Shown: positions 31,061 through 40,570, counted from the stretch's first letter. The stretch is 64,000 nucleotides of DNA from Autumnicola musiva (GCF_031846585.1 NZ_JAVRHK010000006.1:1-64000), one strand, 5' to 3'. The notes: generated from the sequence alone by a model not told the origin. A program made the numbers and translations.

Positions 31061-31088
31061 AAGCCCGCTGTATAAGCGGGCTTTTTTA
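31061..31088 (+). terminator. Terminator of the ferredoxin gene
   Basis: AAGCCCGCT and AGCGGGCTT pair around a short TA-rich loop and are followed by a T run. It sits directly between the ferredoxin stop and the convergent AraC-type gene. Confidence 0.85.
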
Positions 31089-31089
31089 T

Positions 31090-31971
31090 TTAAGAAGTTA
31101 CTGTATATTTCAATTCGGTACGATAGGAGGACGGGGATTTACCCGTAAATTTCTTGAATTGTTTATTAAAATGGCTGAAGTTATTAAAGCCACTTTCAAA
31201 GCAAACATCAGTTATACTCATTTGTTTTTCATGCAGGAGTTTTGCGGCATGCACCAACCGGTACTCATTTACAAACTGTGTAAAGGTCTTACCTGTAATC
31301 CTTTTAAAGTAGCGGCAAAAAGCAGGAACAGTCATGCTAACCTTAGCTGAAATTTCTTCAAGGCCAATAGAACGCCTGTACTCCTGTTTAACAAAATTAA
31401 ATACCACGTTTATGCGGTCATTGTCCTGAAGTTCAGCCTCCAATAAAAAACCATGAGCATTTAAAACTGTATAATTTTCAGCTTCTTCAAGCATTTTTAG
31501 AATATCCAGAAGGCCTAGAAGCCTGTAATAGGCATTTAATCCTTTTAAACCTTCAATTTTCTTGCCTATAGTCCGTTTTGTTGCCCCATGGAAAACAATA
31601 CCCTTACGAGCACGGTCAATAAGTGATTTGATTCCTTTCATTTCAGGAGTTTCAAAAAAGCCTTTTCCAAGAAAATCCTGTTTAAGCTGAATAACGGTTT
31701 CGGCTTCATACGCTGTAAGGCCATCGGTAAAGCCACAATGGGGCAGGTGAGGACCAATAAGGATAAGATCTCCGTTACGGTAGTAAGAAAGATGACTTCC
31801 AATTTGCCTTTTTCCTGAACCTCCGTTTACGTATACCAGTTCAATTTCCGGGTGATAATGCCAGAAACTGTTGCTATTATTCTGATGATTTTGATTGTAG
31901 GTTTTATAGGTAATAGAACTGCCGAAAGCGGGTTCTACTTTTTCAAAGGCCGGTTTAGATAATTTAGGCAT
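31090..31971 (-). CDS. AraC-family transcriptional regulator
   Basis: A 293-residue regulator with an N-terminal cupin-type sensor domain (about residues 30-110; FWHYHPEIELVYV with a HxHPE metal-site-like motif) and a C-terminal pair of AraC helix-turn-helix units (about 190-290; IGLEEISAKVSMTVPAFCRYFKRITGKTFTQFVNEYRL and SITDVCFESGFNNFSHFNKQFKKFTGKSPSSYR). It is a sugar-type AraC/XylS protein. It lies close to the arabinose operon but is separated from it by a secreted-protein gene and the Nudix regulator, so its target may be that secreted gene, the arabinose locus or something outside the window. Confidence 0.9.
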   Translation of the reverse strand: MPKLSKPAFEKVEPAFGSSITYKTYNQNHQNNSNSFWHYHPEIELVYVNGGSGKRQIGSHLSYYRNGDLILIGPHLPHCGFTDGLTAYEAETVIQLKQDFLGKGFFETPEMKGIKSLIDRARKGIVFHGATKRTIGKKIEGLKGLNAYYRLLGLLDILKMLEEAENYTVLNAHGFLLEAELQDNDRINVVFNFVKQEYRRSIGLEEISAKVSMTVPAFCRYFKRITGKTFTQFVNEYRLVHAAKLLHEKQMSITDVCFESGFNNFSHFNKQFKKFTGKSPSSYRTELKYTVTS

Positions 31972-32198
31972 AAATGTATTTTTTATGAATATAATGTAAT
32001 TATGATATTATACAATATTTAGGTTTAATTTTATTTAATATGTGTTATTTAAACTATTTGTAATATATAAATATTTTAATAAAGTCAATTCAGAACATAT
32101 TTATGCATATTAAGCATTTATTAGAATGTAAAATGAGATCTATATTTGTTTTAGTAATTATTAATGAATTAACATTATTAACAATTAAAACTAAAATT

Positions 32199-32777
32199 AT
32201 GAAAAATGTATTTAGACTATTATCTTTTATTCTATTAATCGGAATTAGTTTTAACGTTAAAGCAGCCGACCTGGCTGTTAAAGTAAAAGAAAAAACCATT
32301 CTTATAGAATTGAGAAATCCTGTTGAGGGGGCAACACTATCATTACTGGATGAGCAGGGAAAAATGCTGTTTAGAGATGGTCTTATTGCTAAAAATGCCT
32401 ACACAAAAGCATTGGATCTTTCTGATGCACCACAAGGTACTTATTATCTTCAGTTTGAAAACGAATATCACATTCATACTAAAGTGATAAAAAAGGATGA
32501 AGCTGGTATTCATGTAGAGGATAAGTCTTCAGCAATTACTTTTAAACCAAGCTTTAGAATAAATAATAAGCAGGTATTATTGTCTCTAACCAATCCTACA
32601 GAAGGAGCAGCTAAGGTTAAAGTCTATAATTCTTTAGGAGAATTGATCGCAACCGCAGAAGGTAAAGGTATAGTAGTAACAAAAACTATTGATTTTAAAA
32701 ATGTTCCTGTTGGAGAATATACTATTGAAATCAGCACCAAGGAAAACAATTTTTTGAAAATTATAAATTTAGGCTAA
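32199..32777 (+). CDS. Secreted protein with two beta-sandwich-like repeats
   Basis: A 192-residue exported protein starting at the ATG at 32199; the frame is open further upstream, but only this start yields a signal peptide (KNVFRLLSFILLIGISFNVKA, cleavage about residue 24). The mature part shows two similar halves, each of about 80 residues: the first has IELRNPVEGATLSLLDEQG and the second VLLSLTNPTEGAAKVKVYNSLG, with a PQGTYYLQF / PVGEYTIEIS end. This fits tandem small beta-sandwich domains such as those at the ends of secreted Bacteroidota proteins. Binding partner is unknown. It ends in a strong terminator. Confidence 0.72.
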   Translation: MKNVFRLLSFILLIGISFNVKAADLAVKVKEKTILIELRNPVEGATLSLLDEQGKMLFRDGLIAKNAYTKALDLSDAPQGTYYLQFENEYHIHTKVIKKDEAGIHVEDKSSAITFKPSFRINNKQVLLSLTNPTEGAAKVKVYNSLGELIATAEGKGIVVTKTIDFKNVPVGEYTIEISTKENNFLKIINLG

Positions 32778-32797
32778 TTCTTATATTTTAATTAAGG

Positions 32798-32829
32798 AAC
32801 AGCCCGGCATATGCCGGGCTGTTTTTTTT
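32798..32829. terminator. Strong terminator, near-perfect palindrome
   Basis: AACAGCCCGGCATATGCCGGGCTGTT is a fully paired palindrome followed by a T8 run. It separates the secreted-protein gene from the convergent Nudix regulator and can serve both. Confidence 0.88.
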
Positions 32830-32842
32830 GTTGAAATTTATA

Positions 32843-33532
32843 TTAAAGCTTGAAGGAAAAACCATCAGCGGCTTTACGCTTATATTTTTGTTCATCAAAA
32901 GTATAGAGAAAAGATCCTTTTTTGGAAGATTCCATATCTTTCTCGTCAAGCTTCCTGAGAATATCAAGGCTATTGATTTTGTTGATAAAATTTCTTTTAT
33001 CCAGTTTCTCTCCTAAAATAGCCTCATACATCTTTTGTAGTTGTCGCATAGTAAATTTTTGAGGCAAAAGTTCAAAGCCAATAGGTACTGTAGAAGTCCT
33101 GTAACGAAGCCTGCTGATGGCTTTTTTAACCATCATTTCATGGTCAAAAATTAATCCTGGGGCATTTGAAATATTAAACCACTGGGCACTATACTGTTTG
33201 ATAAGTTCTTTATTATGTTCTTCTATATTTATTAAAGCAAAATAAGCTACGGAAACAGTTCGTTCAACGGGGTCACGATCTATTTTACTGTAACTGTGCA
33301 GTTGTTCCAGGTATACATTATTTATTCCTGTTAAATGAAGAAGAATTCTTTCGGCAGCTTCATCCAGGTTTTCGCTTCTTTTTAAAAAACCACCCATGAG
33401 CGACCACATTCCTTTTTCGGGTTCAAAATCTCTTTTCACAAGAAGAATTTTTAACTCTTCCTGATCGAATCCAAAAATGATGCAATCTACAGCGAGTAGT
33501 GCTTTATCTTCAGAATCGTAATTATGGATCAT
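32843..33532 (-). CDS. araR: Nudix-HTH transcriptional regulator, AraR/NrtR type
   Basis: A 229-residue regulator with an N-terminal Nudix-like sensor domain (about residues 1-140; LAVDCIIFGFDQEELKILLVKR, LMGGFLKRSENLDEAAERIL) and a C-terminal winged-helix domain (about 150-225; LPQKFTMRQLQKMYEAILGEKLDKRNFINKI). The Nudix box is degenerate: the catalytic REUxEE glutamates read AAERIL, so it binds a ligand but probably does not hydrolyse it. Nudix-derived AraR proteins control arabinose use in Bacteroides. It is divergent from araB, and the shared 118-bp gap carries inverted repeats that fit an operator. Confidence 0.88.
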   Translation of the reverse strand: MIHNYDSEDKALLAVDCIIFGFDQEELKILLVKRDFEPEKGMWSLMGGFLKRSENLDEAAERILLHLTGINNVYLEQLHSYSKIDRDPVERTVSVAYFALINIEEHNKELIKQYSAQWFNISNAPGLIFDHEMMVKKAISRLRYRTSTVPIGFELLPQKFTMRQLQKMYEAILGEKLDKRNFINKINSLDILRKLDEKDMESSKKGSFLYTFDEQKYKRKAADGFSFKL

Positions 33533-33580
33533 AAATAATCTTTTAACTTTTCGTATGGCAAAGATTAAGATTATTTTTTA

Positions 33581-33626
33581 TATATAAGTGTTTTAATTAC
33601 ACTTGTTAATTTAAAACTTATATATT
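33581..33626. promoter_or_regulatory. Candidate AraR operator: nested inverted repeats
   Basis: An outer inverted repeat pairs TATATAAGTGTTTTAA (33581-33596) with TTAAAACTTATATA (33611-33624), differing only by two bases missing from the second arm. Nested inside is AAGTGT-N7-ACACTT (33586-33604). The right arm overlaps the araB -7 box, a natural position for a repressor site. I cannot run a motif search to confirm the match to the known AraR motif. Confidence 0.5.
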
Positions 33627-33628
33627 TG
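33603..33628 (+). promoter_or_regulatory. Predicted promoter of araB-araD-araA
   Basis: TATATTTG (33621-33628) is a good Bacteroidota -7 box, with TTG at 33603-33605 as the upstream element at 15-nt spacing, somewhat short. The -7 box lies in the right arm of the inverted repeat. Confidence 0.5.
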
Positions 33629-33650
33629 TTTACAAGATAAAGATAAAAGG

Positions 33651-35351
33651 ATGAATACATATGTGATAGGACTAGATTACGGAACAGATTCGGTGCGGGC
33701 TGTTCTACTTGATACTAAAAATGGAGAAGAACTGGCTTCTGAAGTTTACTGGTATCCGCGGTGGAAAAAACAGCTTTACTGTGATGCTTCCCGAAACCGA
33801 TTTCGGCAGCATCCACTGGATCATATTGAAGGTCTTGAAAAAACCATAAAAGGAGTTATCAAAAAAAGCAGAGTAGCGGGAGAGTCAGTAAAAGGTATTT
33901 GTATAGATACCACAGGTTCTTCTCCTGTTCCTGTGACCAAAGATGGAACCCCTTTGGCGCTGGAAAAAGGTTTTGAAGATAATCCTAATGCCATGATGGT
34001 TTTATGGAAAGATCATACGGCAATTAATGAGGCCAATGAGATTAATAACCTGGCTGAAAACTGGGGAGGTGAAAATTTCACCAAATACGAAGGAGGAATT
34101 TATTCTTCGGAATGGTTTTGGGCGAAGATTGCACACATCATTCGGGAGGACGAAAATGTGAAAAATTCGGCATACACCTGGATGGAGCATTGTGATCTGA
34201 TGACTTATCTTCTTATTGAAGATACAACAAATCTTGCAGATTTTAAACGCAGCCGTTGTGCTGCGGGACATAAAGCAATGTGGCATGAGAGCTGGGGTGG
34301 TTTGCCTTCAGAAGATTTCCTGAATCGTTTGGATCCTTATTTGGGAGATTTGCGCAGCAGGCTTTATAACAAAACCTATACCTCAGATGAAGTGGCAGGG
34401 AATATCAGTAAAGAATGGGCAGAAAAACTTGGTTTAACCACAGATTGTGTGGTTGCCGTGGGAACTTTTGATGCGCATTCCGGTGCAGTTGGCGCAAAGA
34501 TAGATGAGCATACTCTGGTGCGGGTAATGGGAACTTCTACTTGTGATATCATTGTTTCCTCAAAAGATGTTGTTGCTGAAAAAACAGTACGTGGAATATG
34601 CGGACAGGTGGACGGCTCTGTGATTCCTGGCTTTATTGGTCTTGAAGCGGGACAATCGGCATTTGGAGATTTGCTGGCCTGGTTTAAAGATGTACTTTCC
34701 TGGCCTGTAGAAAATCTGGTTTTAAATTCAGATATACTTTCTTCGGAACAAAAAGAGAAGCTAAAAGCTGAGGTTGAAAGCAACTTTATTAAAGAACTTT
34801 CTGCAGCAGCTGAAAAAATAGAAATTTCGGAAAGTCTTCCGGTTGCGCTGGACTGGATTAACGGGAGAAGAACGCCCGATGCCAATCAGGAACTCAAAAG
34901 TGCCATTTCTAATCTTTCGCTTGGTTCCAAAGCACCTCATATTTTTAATGCACTGGTAAATGCCATCTGTTTTGGTTCCAAAGAGATCGCAGATCGTTTT
35001 CAGCAGGAAGGGGTTAAAATTAATAGTGTAATTGGGATTGGAGGAGTTGCACGAAAATCACCATTTATTATGCAAACGTTAGCCAACGTTATGAATATGC
35101 CGATTAAAGTAGCAAAATCTGATGAGGCTCCGGCTCTTGGGGCGGCGATCTATGCTTCAGTAGCCGCAGGAATTTATCCTGATGTGATTGAAGCCAGTAA
35201 ACACTTGGGAAGTGATTTTGAAGCCGAATATTTCCCTGAAGAAGCTAAGGTTTCAGAATATCAAAAACAAATGGAAGCTTATAAGGAATTAAGTGCCTTT
35301 GAAGAAAATAAAGTAAAACAAAGATCTAAAGAGAATGAGTTCCAGCTATAA
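33651..35351 (+). CDS. araB: L-ribulokinase
   Basis: A 566-residue FGGY-family kinase of the AraB subtype, phosphorylating L-ribulose at O5. The N-terminal ATPase half starts GLDYGTDSVRAVLLD, with GICIDTTGSSPVP, and the second half has VGTFDAHSGAVGA, GFIGLEAGQSAFGD and NAICFGSKEIADRF, then GIGGVARKSPFIMQTLANV near the C-terminus. Length is typical for AraB (about 560). It is the first gene of the arabinose operon. The stop of araB overlaps the start of araD by 17 bp. Confidence 0.96.
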   Translation: MNTYVIGLDYGTDSVRAVLLDTKNGEELASEVYWYPRWKKQLYCDASRNRFRQHPLDHIEGLEKTIKGVIKKSRVAGESVKGICIDTTGSSPVPVTKDGTPLALEKGFEDNPNAMMVLWKDHTAINEANEINNLAENWGGENFTKYEGGIYSSEWFWAKIAHIIREDENVKNSAYTWMEHCDLMTYLLIEDTTNLADFKRSRCAAGHKAMWHESWGGLPSEDFLNRLDPYLGDLRSRLYNKTYTSDEVAGNISKEWAEKLGLTTDCVVAVGTFDAHSGAVGAKIDEHTLVRVMGTSTCDIIVSSKDVVAEKTVRGICGQVDGSVIPGFIGLEAGQSAFGDLLAWFKDVLSWPVENLVLNSDILSSEQKEKLKAEVESNFIKELSAAAEKIEISESLPVALDWINGRRTPDANQELKSAISNLSLGSKAPHIFNALVNAICFGSKEIADRFQQEGVKINSVIGIGGVARKSPFIMQTLANVMNMPIKVAKSDEAPALGAAIYASVAAGIYPDVIEASKHLGSDFEAEYFPEEAKVSEYQKQMEAYKELSAFEENKVKQRSKENEFQL

Positions 35352-36039
35352 AAATTTAAAACAGGAATGTTATGAGGCCAATATGCAGCTTGATGCTCTT
35401 GACCTGGTAATCTACACCTTCGGAAATGTGAGTGCGGTAGACCGGGAAAAAGGAGTGTTTGCTATAAAGCCCAGTGGAGTGCCTTACGAGGAGCTGAAAC
35501 CTGAAGATATCGTTATTATGGATTTTGATAATAATGTAATTGAAGGGGAGATGAGACCATCTTCAGATACCAAAACCCATGCTTTTATGTATAAGAACTG
35601 GCAAAATATTGGAGGTATCGCGCACACCCATGCCACGTATTCTGTAGCTTGGGCACAGGCGCAAAAGGATATTCCTATTTTCGGTACCACCCATGCCGAT
35701 CATTTAACCGCAGATATCCCGTGTGCGCCTCCTATGCGTGATGACCTGATTTCGGGAAATTACGAGCATAACACAGGAATCCAGATTCTTGACTGTTTTA
35801 AAGACAAAAATATTTCTTATGAAGAAGTGCAAATGGTACTGCTGGGAAATCACGGTCCCTTTTCCTGGGGGAAAAATGCTGCTAAAGCAGTTTATAACAG
35901 CAAAGTTTTGGAAGAGGTAGCCAGAATGGCATTTCTCACCCTTCAGATAAATCCTGAAGCTCCAAGATTAAAAGATTCATTAATAAAAAAACATTATGAA
36001 CGTAAGCATGGCAAGGATGCCTATTACGGACAGAATTGA
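35335..36039 (+). CDS. araD: L-ribulose-5-phosphate 4-epimerase
   Basis: A 234-residue class II aldolase-fold epimerase giving D-xylulose 5-phosphate. Zinc ligands are the His pair in HTHATYSVAWA and the His of LGNHGPFSWG. The FAIKPSGVPYEELKPEDIVIMD block forms the phosphate site and GTTHADH is family-typical. Length is normal. The ATG lies inside the end of araB, so translation is likely coupled. Confidence 0.96.
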   Translation: MSSSYKNLKQECYEANMQLDALDLVIYTFGNVSAVDREKGVFAIKPSGVPYEELKPEDIVIMDFDNNVIEGEMRPSSDTKTHAFMYKNWQNIGGIAHTHATYSVAWAQAQKDIPIFGTTHADHLTADIPCAPPMRDDLISGNYEHNTGIQILDCFKDKNISYEEVQMVLLGNHGPFSWGKNAAKAVYNSKVLEEVARMAFLTLQINPEAPRLKDSLIKKHYERKHGKDAYYGQN

Positions 36040-36060
36040 TATTAACCCATAATTACAAAA

Positions 36061-37566
36061 ATGACAGACGTTGCAAAAAAACAAATCTGGTTTGTTACTG
36101 GAAGCCAGAGTTTATACGGTGAAGAAACCCTGAACCAGGTTACCAAAAATTCAAAGGAAATCGTAGATAGTTTAAATTCTTCCAAACATAGTCCTCTTAA
36201 AATTATTCATAAGGAAACTGTAAAGAGTCCTTCAGAAATAACCGATTTATGTCTGGAAGCAAATACCGATAAAAATTGTATCGGTATCATTACCTGGATG
36301 CATACTTTTTCTCCTGCCAAAATGTGGATTCGCGGCCTGAGTATTCTTAAGAAACCTATCTGTCACCTGCATACGCAGTTCAATGCGGAAATTCCATGGA
36401 ATGACATAGATATGGATTTCATGAATTTAAACCAGTCGGCGCATGGAGACCGGGAGTTTGGGTTTATGATGAGCAGGATGCGTAAAAAACGTAAAGTTGT
36501 GGTTGGCCATTGGAAATCTGATCGTGTTCAGAAAAAACTGGGAATCTGGTCCAGGGTTGTATTGGGCTGGGATGAACTTCAAAACCTTAAAGTTGCCCGT
36601 ATTGGTGATAACATGAGGGAAGTTGCGGTGACTGATGGAGACAAGGTGGAAGCCCAGATCAGGTTTGGAGTTTCTGTTAACGGTTATGATTCTTCGGAAG
36701 TAGTGGAACACATAGAAAAAGTTTCTGAAGCAGAAGTAAATAAACTGCTGGAGGAATATGAATCTTCTTATAATCTTTCAGATAAATTAAAAGAAGGAGG
36801 AGAGAAAAGAAGTTCTTTAGTGGATGCCGCTAAAATTGAACTGGGTTTACGCTCATTTTTAGAAAAAGGAGGTTTTAAAGCCTTTACAGATACTTTTGAA
36901 AATCTCGGAAAGCTGAAGCAGTTGCCTGGAATCGCCGTACAACGGCTTATGGCCGATGGCTACGGATTTGGAGCTGAAGGAGACTGGAAAACCGCTGCCA
37001 TGCTTAGAGCTATGAAAGTAATGACGCAGGGGCTGGAAGGCGGAACATCGTTTATGGAAGATTACACCTACCATTTTACACCTGAAAAATCTTATGTTAT
37101 CGGCTCACATATGCTGGAAATTTGCCCGAGTATTGCCGATGGAAAGCCAGATTGTGAAATTCATCCACTGGGCATTGGAGGAAAGGAAGACCCTGTGAGA
37201 TTAGTTTTTAATTCTCCCGAAGGTCCTGCGCTTAATGCTTCTTTAGTGGATATGGGCAACCGTTTCCGCCTGATTGTAAATGAAGTGGAAGCCGTAAAAC
37301 CTGAAGCTTTGCCTAATCTACCTGTTGCCAGGGTGCTTTGGGATGCCAAGCCAGATCTTGATATCGCGGCTACTTCTTGGATTCTGGCCGGTGGTGCCCA
37401 CCATACAGTATATACCCAGGCTTTGACTACAGAATATCTGGAAGATTTTGCAGATATTGCAGGGATAGAACTGCTGGTGATAGACGAAAGAACGAGGGTT
37501 AGAGACTTTAAAGATCAGCTTAATGCCAATGAGGCTTATTATCACTTGTTTCAGCACGGCTTGTAA
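36061..37566 (+). CDS. araA: L-arabinose isomerase
   Basis: A 501-residue AraA that converts L-arabinose to L-ribulose with a divalent metal. The catalytic and metal residues lie in DGYGFGAEGDWKTAA (Glu), TSFMEDYTYHF (Glu), IGSHMLEICPS (His) and LAGGAHHTVYT (His). The N-terminal WFVTGSQSLYGEE start is typical and length matches the family. It lies 21 bp after araD. Confidence 0.97.
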   Translation: MTDVAKKQIWFVTGSQSLYGEETLNQVTKNSKEIVDSLNSSKHSPLKIIHKETVKSPSEITDLCLEANTDKNCIGIITWMHTFSPAKMWIRGLSILKKPICHLHTQFNAEIPWNDIDMDFMNLNQSAHGDREFGFMMSRMRKKRKVVVGHWKSDRVQKKLGIWSRVVLGWDELQNLKVARIGDNMREVAVTDGDKVEAQIRFGVSVNGYDSSEVVEHIEKVSEAEVNKLLEEYESSYNLSDKLKEGGEKRSSLVDAAKIELGLRSFLEKGGFKAFTDTFENLGKLKQLPGIAVQRLMADGYGFGAEGDWKTAAMLRAMKVMTQGLEGGTSFMEDYTYHFTPEKSYVIGSHMLEICPSIADGKPDCEIHPLGIGGKEDPVRLVFNSPEGPALNASLVDMGNRFRLIVNEVEAVKPEALPNLPVARVLWDAKPDLDIAATSWILAGGAHHTVYTQALTTEYLEDFADIAGIELLVIDERTRVRDFKDQLNANEAYYHLFQHGL

Positions 37567-37588
37567 TTAAATCACTAAAACCAAACTT

Positions 37589-38767
37589 ATGAAGAAAATT
37601 AAATTAAGTCTTTATGGGCTTGCCCTTGTTGGACTTGCGTTGTGTCTTGTACAATGCAAAAATAACAAAAAAGATGAAAATAAACCTGCAGAAGAAACTG
37701 CTCAAAATAACGAAACTGTGATTGATAAATCTGATTACGGAACCACTCCCAATGGTGAAAATGTGGAAATGTACACCCTTACCAATAATAATGGTATGGA
37801 GGTAAAAATTATCACCTATGGCGGAAGAATTACCAGCCTTACAGCACCCGATAAAAATGGGGAATATCAGGATGTGGTTTTAGGTTTTGACTCCCTTGAA
37901 CAATATACCAAAGATAATCCTTACTTCGGGGCCCTTATTGGCCGCTACGGAAATCGGATTGCCCAGGGAAAATTTTCTCTTGATGGGGAGCAATATTCCC
38001 TTCCGCAGAACGACGGAGAAAATTCATTACATGGTGGGGAAAAAGGTTTTGATAAAGTGGTATGGACAGCGACTCCTGTAGAAGGGGAAAATTCGCTAAA
38101 AATGAGTTACACCAGTGAAGACATGGAGCAGGGTTATCCGGGCAAACTGGAAACCATAGTCACCTATACGCTGAATGAGAACAATTCTCTTGATGTAAAA
38201 TATGAGGCTACGACTGATAAAAAGACGATTGTAAATCTAACACAACATTCTTATTTTAACCTTTCCGGAAACTTTAGCGAAGATATTCTGAATCATAAAG
38301 TTGAAATAAATGCCGATAAATTTATTCCTGTTACTGAAAATCTAATTCCAACAGGAGAGATAAAAAGTGTTGAGGGAAGTCCATTTGATTTCCGGGAGCC
38401 AAAAATAGTTGGACAAAATATAGAAGCTGAAAATCAGCAATTAAAAAGAGGCCTTGGTTATGACCATTGCTGGGTATTAAATGAGCAGGAAAGCGGGATG
38501 CGCTTTGCTGCTTCAGCTTATGATCCTGAGAGCGGAAGATATCTTGAAGTTCATACTGATGAGCCGGGAATACAGTTCTACACAGGAAATTTCCTTGATG
38601 GTACTTTACCTGCAAAAGGAGGTGGAACTTATGGAAAAAGAACAGGATTCTGTCTTGAAACACAGCATTACCCGGATTCTCCAAACCAAGAAGGATTTCC
38701 TTCTGTAGTTTTGGAACCAGGAGAAAAATATACTTCCAACACCAGCTTTAAATTTTCAGCAAAATAA
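37589..38767 (+). CDS. galM: Lipoprotein aldose 1-epimerase
   Basis: A 392-residue mutarotase with a lipoprotein signal (lipobox LVQC, Cys23), so it probably works in the periplasm on incoming sugars. Catalytic landmarks are GRYGNRIAQGKF, SLHGGEKGFDKVVW, NLTQHSYFNLSG with the catalytic His, and CLETQHYPDSPNQ with the catalytic Glu. The position between araA and the symporter implies it equilibrates arabinose anomers before uptake. An acidic/Lys-rich linker follows the lipid-anchored Cys. Confidence 0.93.
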   Translation: MKKIKLSLYGLALVGLALCLVQCKNNKKDENKPAEETAQNNETVIDKSDYGTTPNGENVEMYTLTNNNGMEVKIITYGGRITSLTAPDKNGEYQDVVLGFDSLEQYTKDNPYFGALIGRYGNRIAQGKFSLDGEQYSLPQNDGENSLHGGEKGFDKVVWTATPVEGENSLKMSYTSEDMEQGYPGKLETIVTYTLNENNSLDVKYEATTDKKTIVNLTQHSYFNLSGNFSEDILNHKVEINADKFIPVTENLIPTGEIKSVEGSPFDFREPKIVGQNIEAENQQLKRGLGYDHCWVLNEQESGMRFAASAYDPESGRYLEVHTDEPGIQFYTGNFLDGTLPAKGGGTYGKRTGFCLETQHYPDSPNQEGFPSVVLEPGEKYTSNTSFKFSAK

Positions 38768-38769
38768 TT

Positions 38770-40389
38770 ATGCAAACATTAGATACTTTAGACTGGATTG
38801 CTATTTCTATCTATTTTCTCATCCTTATAGGAATTGCAGTATGGGTTATAAATAAAAAACAATCCAACACTGAGGATTATTTTTTAGCCGGAAGAAATGT
38901 AGGCTGGTTTGTTGTGGGAGCATCTATTTTCGCGTCTAACATAGGTTCAGAGCACGTCGTTGGTTTGGCGGGAGCCGGAGCCGGAGATAAGCTGCCAATG
39001 CTAATTTATGAAATCCAGGCCTGGGTGGTACTTATCCTGGGATGGGTGTTTTTGCCCTTTTATGCCAGGAGTGGCGTGTTTACCATGCCTGAATTCCTTG
39101 AAAAAAGGTTTGACGCCCGTGCGCGCTGGATCCTTTCGGTTTTTTCAATTATCGCTTATGTGCTAACAAAGATTTCGGTAACTATTTATGCCGGAGGGGT
39201 TGTGGTTTCTGCGTTGTTGGGAATAGACTTCTGGACCGGCGCACTTTCCACAGTTATCCTTACCGGACTTTATACTGTACTGGGAGGAATGCGTGCTGTT
39301 GTTTATACGGAAACCTTACAGGCCATAATTCTGGTTTTTGGAGCGGCAGCTTTAACTTTTATTGGTTTAAATGAAGTGGGAGGATGGGAAAGCATGACCG
39401 AAACCGTTACCCCACAATATCTGGATATGTGGCGTTCCGCCTCAGATCCGGATTTTCCATGGCCATCGCTTTTAATCACCAGTACAATAGTTGGTATCTG
39501 GTATTGGTGTACTGACCAATATATTGTTCAGCGGGCTTTAACCGCAAGAAATATCAAAGAGGGGAGAAGGGGAACTATTTTTGGCGCTTTGCTGAAGTTG
39601 CTTCCTGTTTTCTTATTCTTAATTCCCGGTATTATAGCGCTTACGTTAAAAATGCGCGGGGAATTGCACTGGGAAAGCCCAGATGAAGCTTTCCCTGTAT
39701 TGATGAGTAATTTATTGCCCTCCGGTTTACGCGGATTGGTAGCTGCGGGATTACTGGCTGCTTTAATGAGTTCCCTGGCTTCAGTATTTAATTCCTGTTC
39801 TACTTTATTTACGGTAGATATTTACAAGAAATTAAGACCCGAAACTCCAGAGAAAAAGCTGGTAAGAACAGGACAAATAGCGACGGTATTTATTGTTATT
39901 ATTGGTATTATCTGGATTCCGATTATGGCAAATATTTCCGGAGTGCTTTATGAGTACCTGCAAAAAGTACAGTCTTATATTGCACCTCCTATTACAGCAG
40001 TTTTCTTACTGGGAATATTCTATAAAAGAATAAATGCTACCGGAGCCTATATTACATTAATAGTAGGATTTATAGTAGGAGCAGCAAGAATTGTCCTAGA
40101 ACTTTTTAAAGATTCCCTGGATCCGGATGGCTTTCTGTTTCTATTGGGAGATATAAATTTTCTCACCTTTGCAGCCTGGTTCTTCCTTTTCTGTATTATT
40201 CTAATCACTGTAGTAAGTTTACTGACTAACGTTCCTGCAAAGGAAAAAACAGATAATCTTACTTATCAAACTATTTCTGAAGAGGAAAAGAAAAATAACA
40301 AGAATAGTTATAGTTGGGTTGATATTGCGGTATCCATTATAGTTCTTATTATAGTTGCTGGTGTGATGATTTTCTTTAATGGGAATTAA
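38770..40389 (+). CDS. Sodium/solute symporter, SGLT-like arabinose transporter
   Basis: A 539-residue SSS-family transporter with 13-14 hydrophobic helices. Landmarks are YFLAGRNVGWFVVGASIFASNIGSEHVVGLAG (helix 1-2 region), GLYTVLGGMRAVVYTETLQ, WYWCTDQYIVQRAL and PSGLRGLVAAGLLAALMSSLASVFNS, all typical of SGLT-type sugar carriers. It starts 2 bp after galM and ends the operon. Arabinose is the likely substrate by context; the family also carries glucose, galactose and inositol. Confidence 0.9.
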   Translation: MQTLDTLDWIAISIYFLILIGIAVWVINKKQSNTEDYFLAGRNVGWFVVGASIFASNIGSEHVVGLAGAGAGDKLPMLIYEIQAWVVLILGWVFLPFYARSGVFTMPEFLEKRFDARARWILSVFSIIAYVLTKISVTIYAGGVVVSALLGIDFWTGALSTVILTGLYTVLGGMRAVVYTETLQAIILVFGAAALTFIGLNEVGGWESMTETVTPQYLDMWRSASDPDFPWPSLLITSTIVGIWYWCTDQYIVQRALTARNIKEGRRGTIFGALLKLLPVFLFLIPGIIALTLKMRGELHWESPDEAFPVLMSNLLPSGLRGLVAAGLLAALMSSLASVFNSCSTLFTVDIYKKLRPETPEKKLVRTGQIATVFIVIIGIIWIPIMANISGVLYEYLQKVQSYIAPPITAVFLLGIFYKRINATGAYITLIVGFIVGAARIVLELFKDSLDPDGFLFLLGDINFLTFAAWFFLFCIILITVVSLLTNVPAKEKTDNLTYQTISEEEKKNNKNSYSWVDIAVSIIVLIIVAGVMIFFNGN

Positions 40390-40423
40390 TTATGGCATCT
40401 ATTAAATTCTAATTTTAATAAAG

Positions 40424-40449
40424 AAGAGGGCAAATTTGCCCTCTTTTTT
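40424..40449 (+). terminator. Terminator of the arabinose operon
   Basis: AAGAGGGCAAATTTGCCCTCTT is a perfect palindrome followed by a T run, 35 bp after the symporter stop codon. Confidence 0.88.
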
Positions 40450-40570
40450 AGTCATGGGTTTTCCATGTGAACATTAATATGGCAAAGGGCAATATAGCGT
40501 TCACTAAAATTAAACTGTCCGCTACTATTCTTTGAAAAGACAGCTACTAATTTCTTCTTCCTTCAAATAA

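Noticed and set aside
32103..32198. N-terminal extension of the secreted-repeat protein
   Set aside because: The upstream frame would bury the signal peptide behind 32 residues; the ATG at 32199 gives a normal signal sequence.
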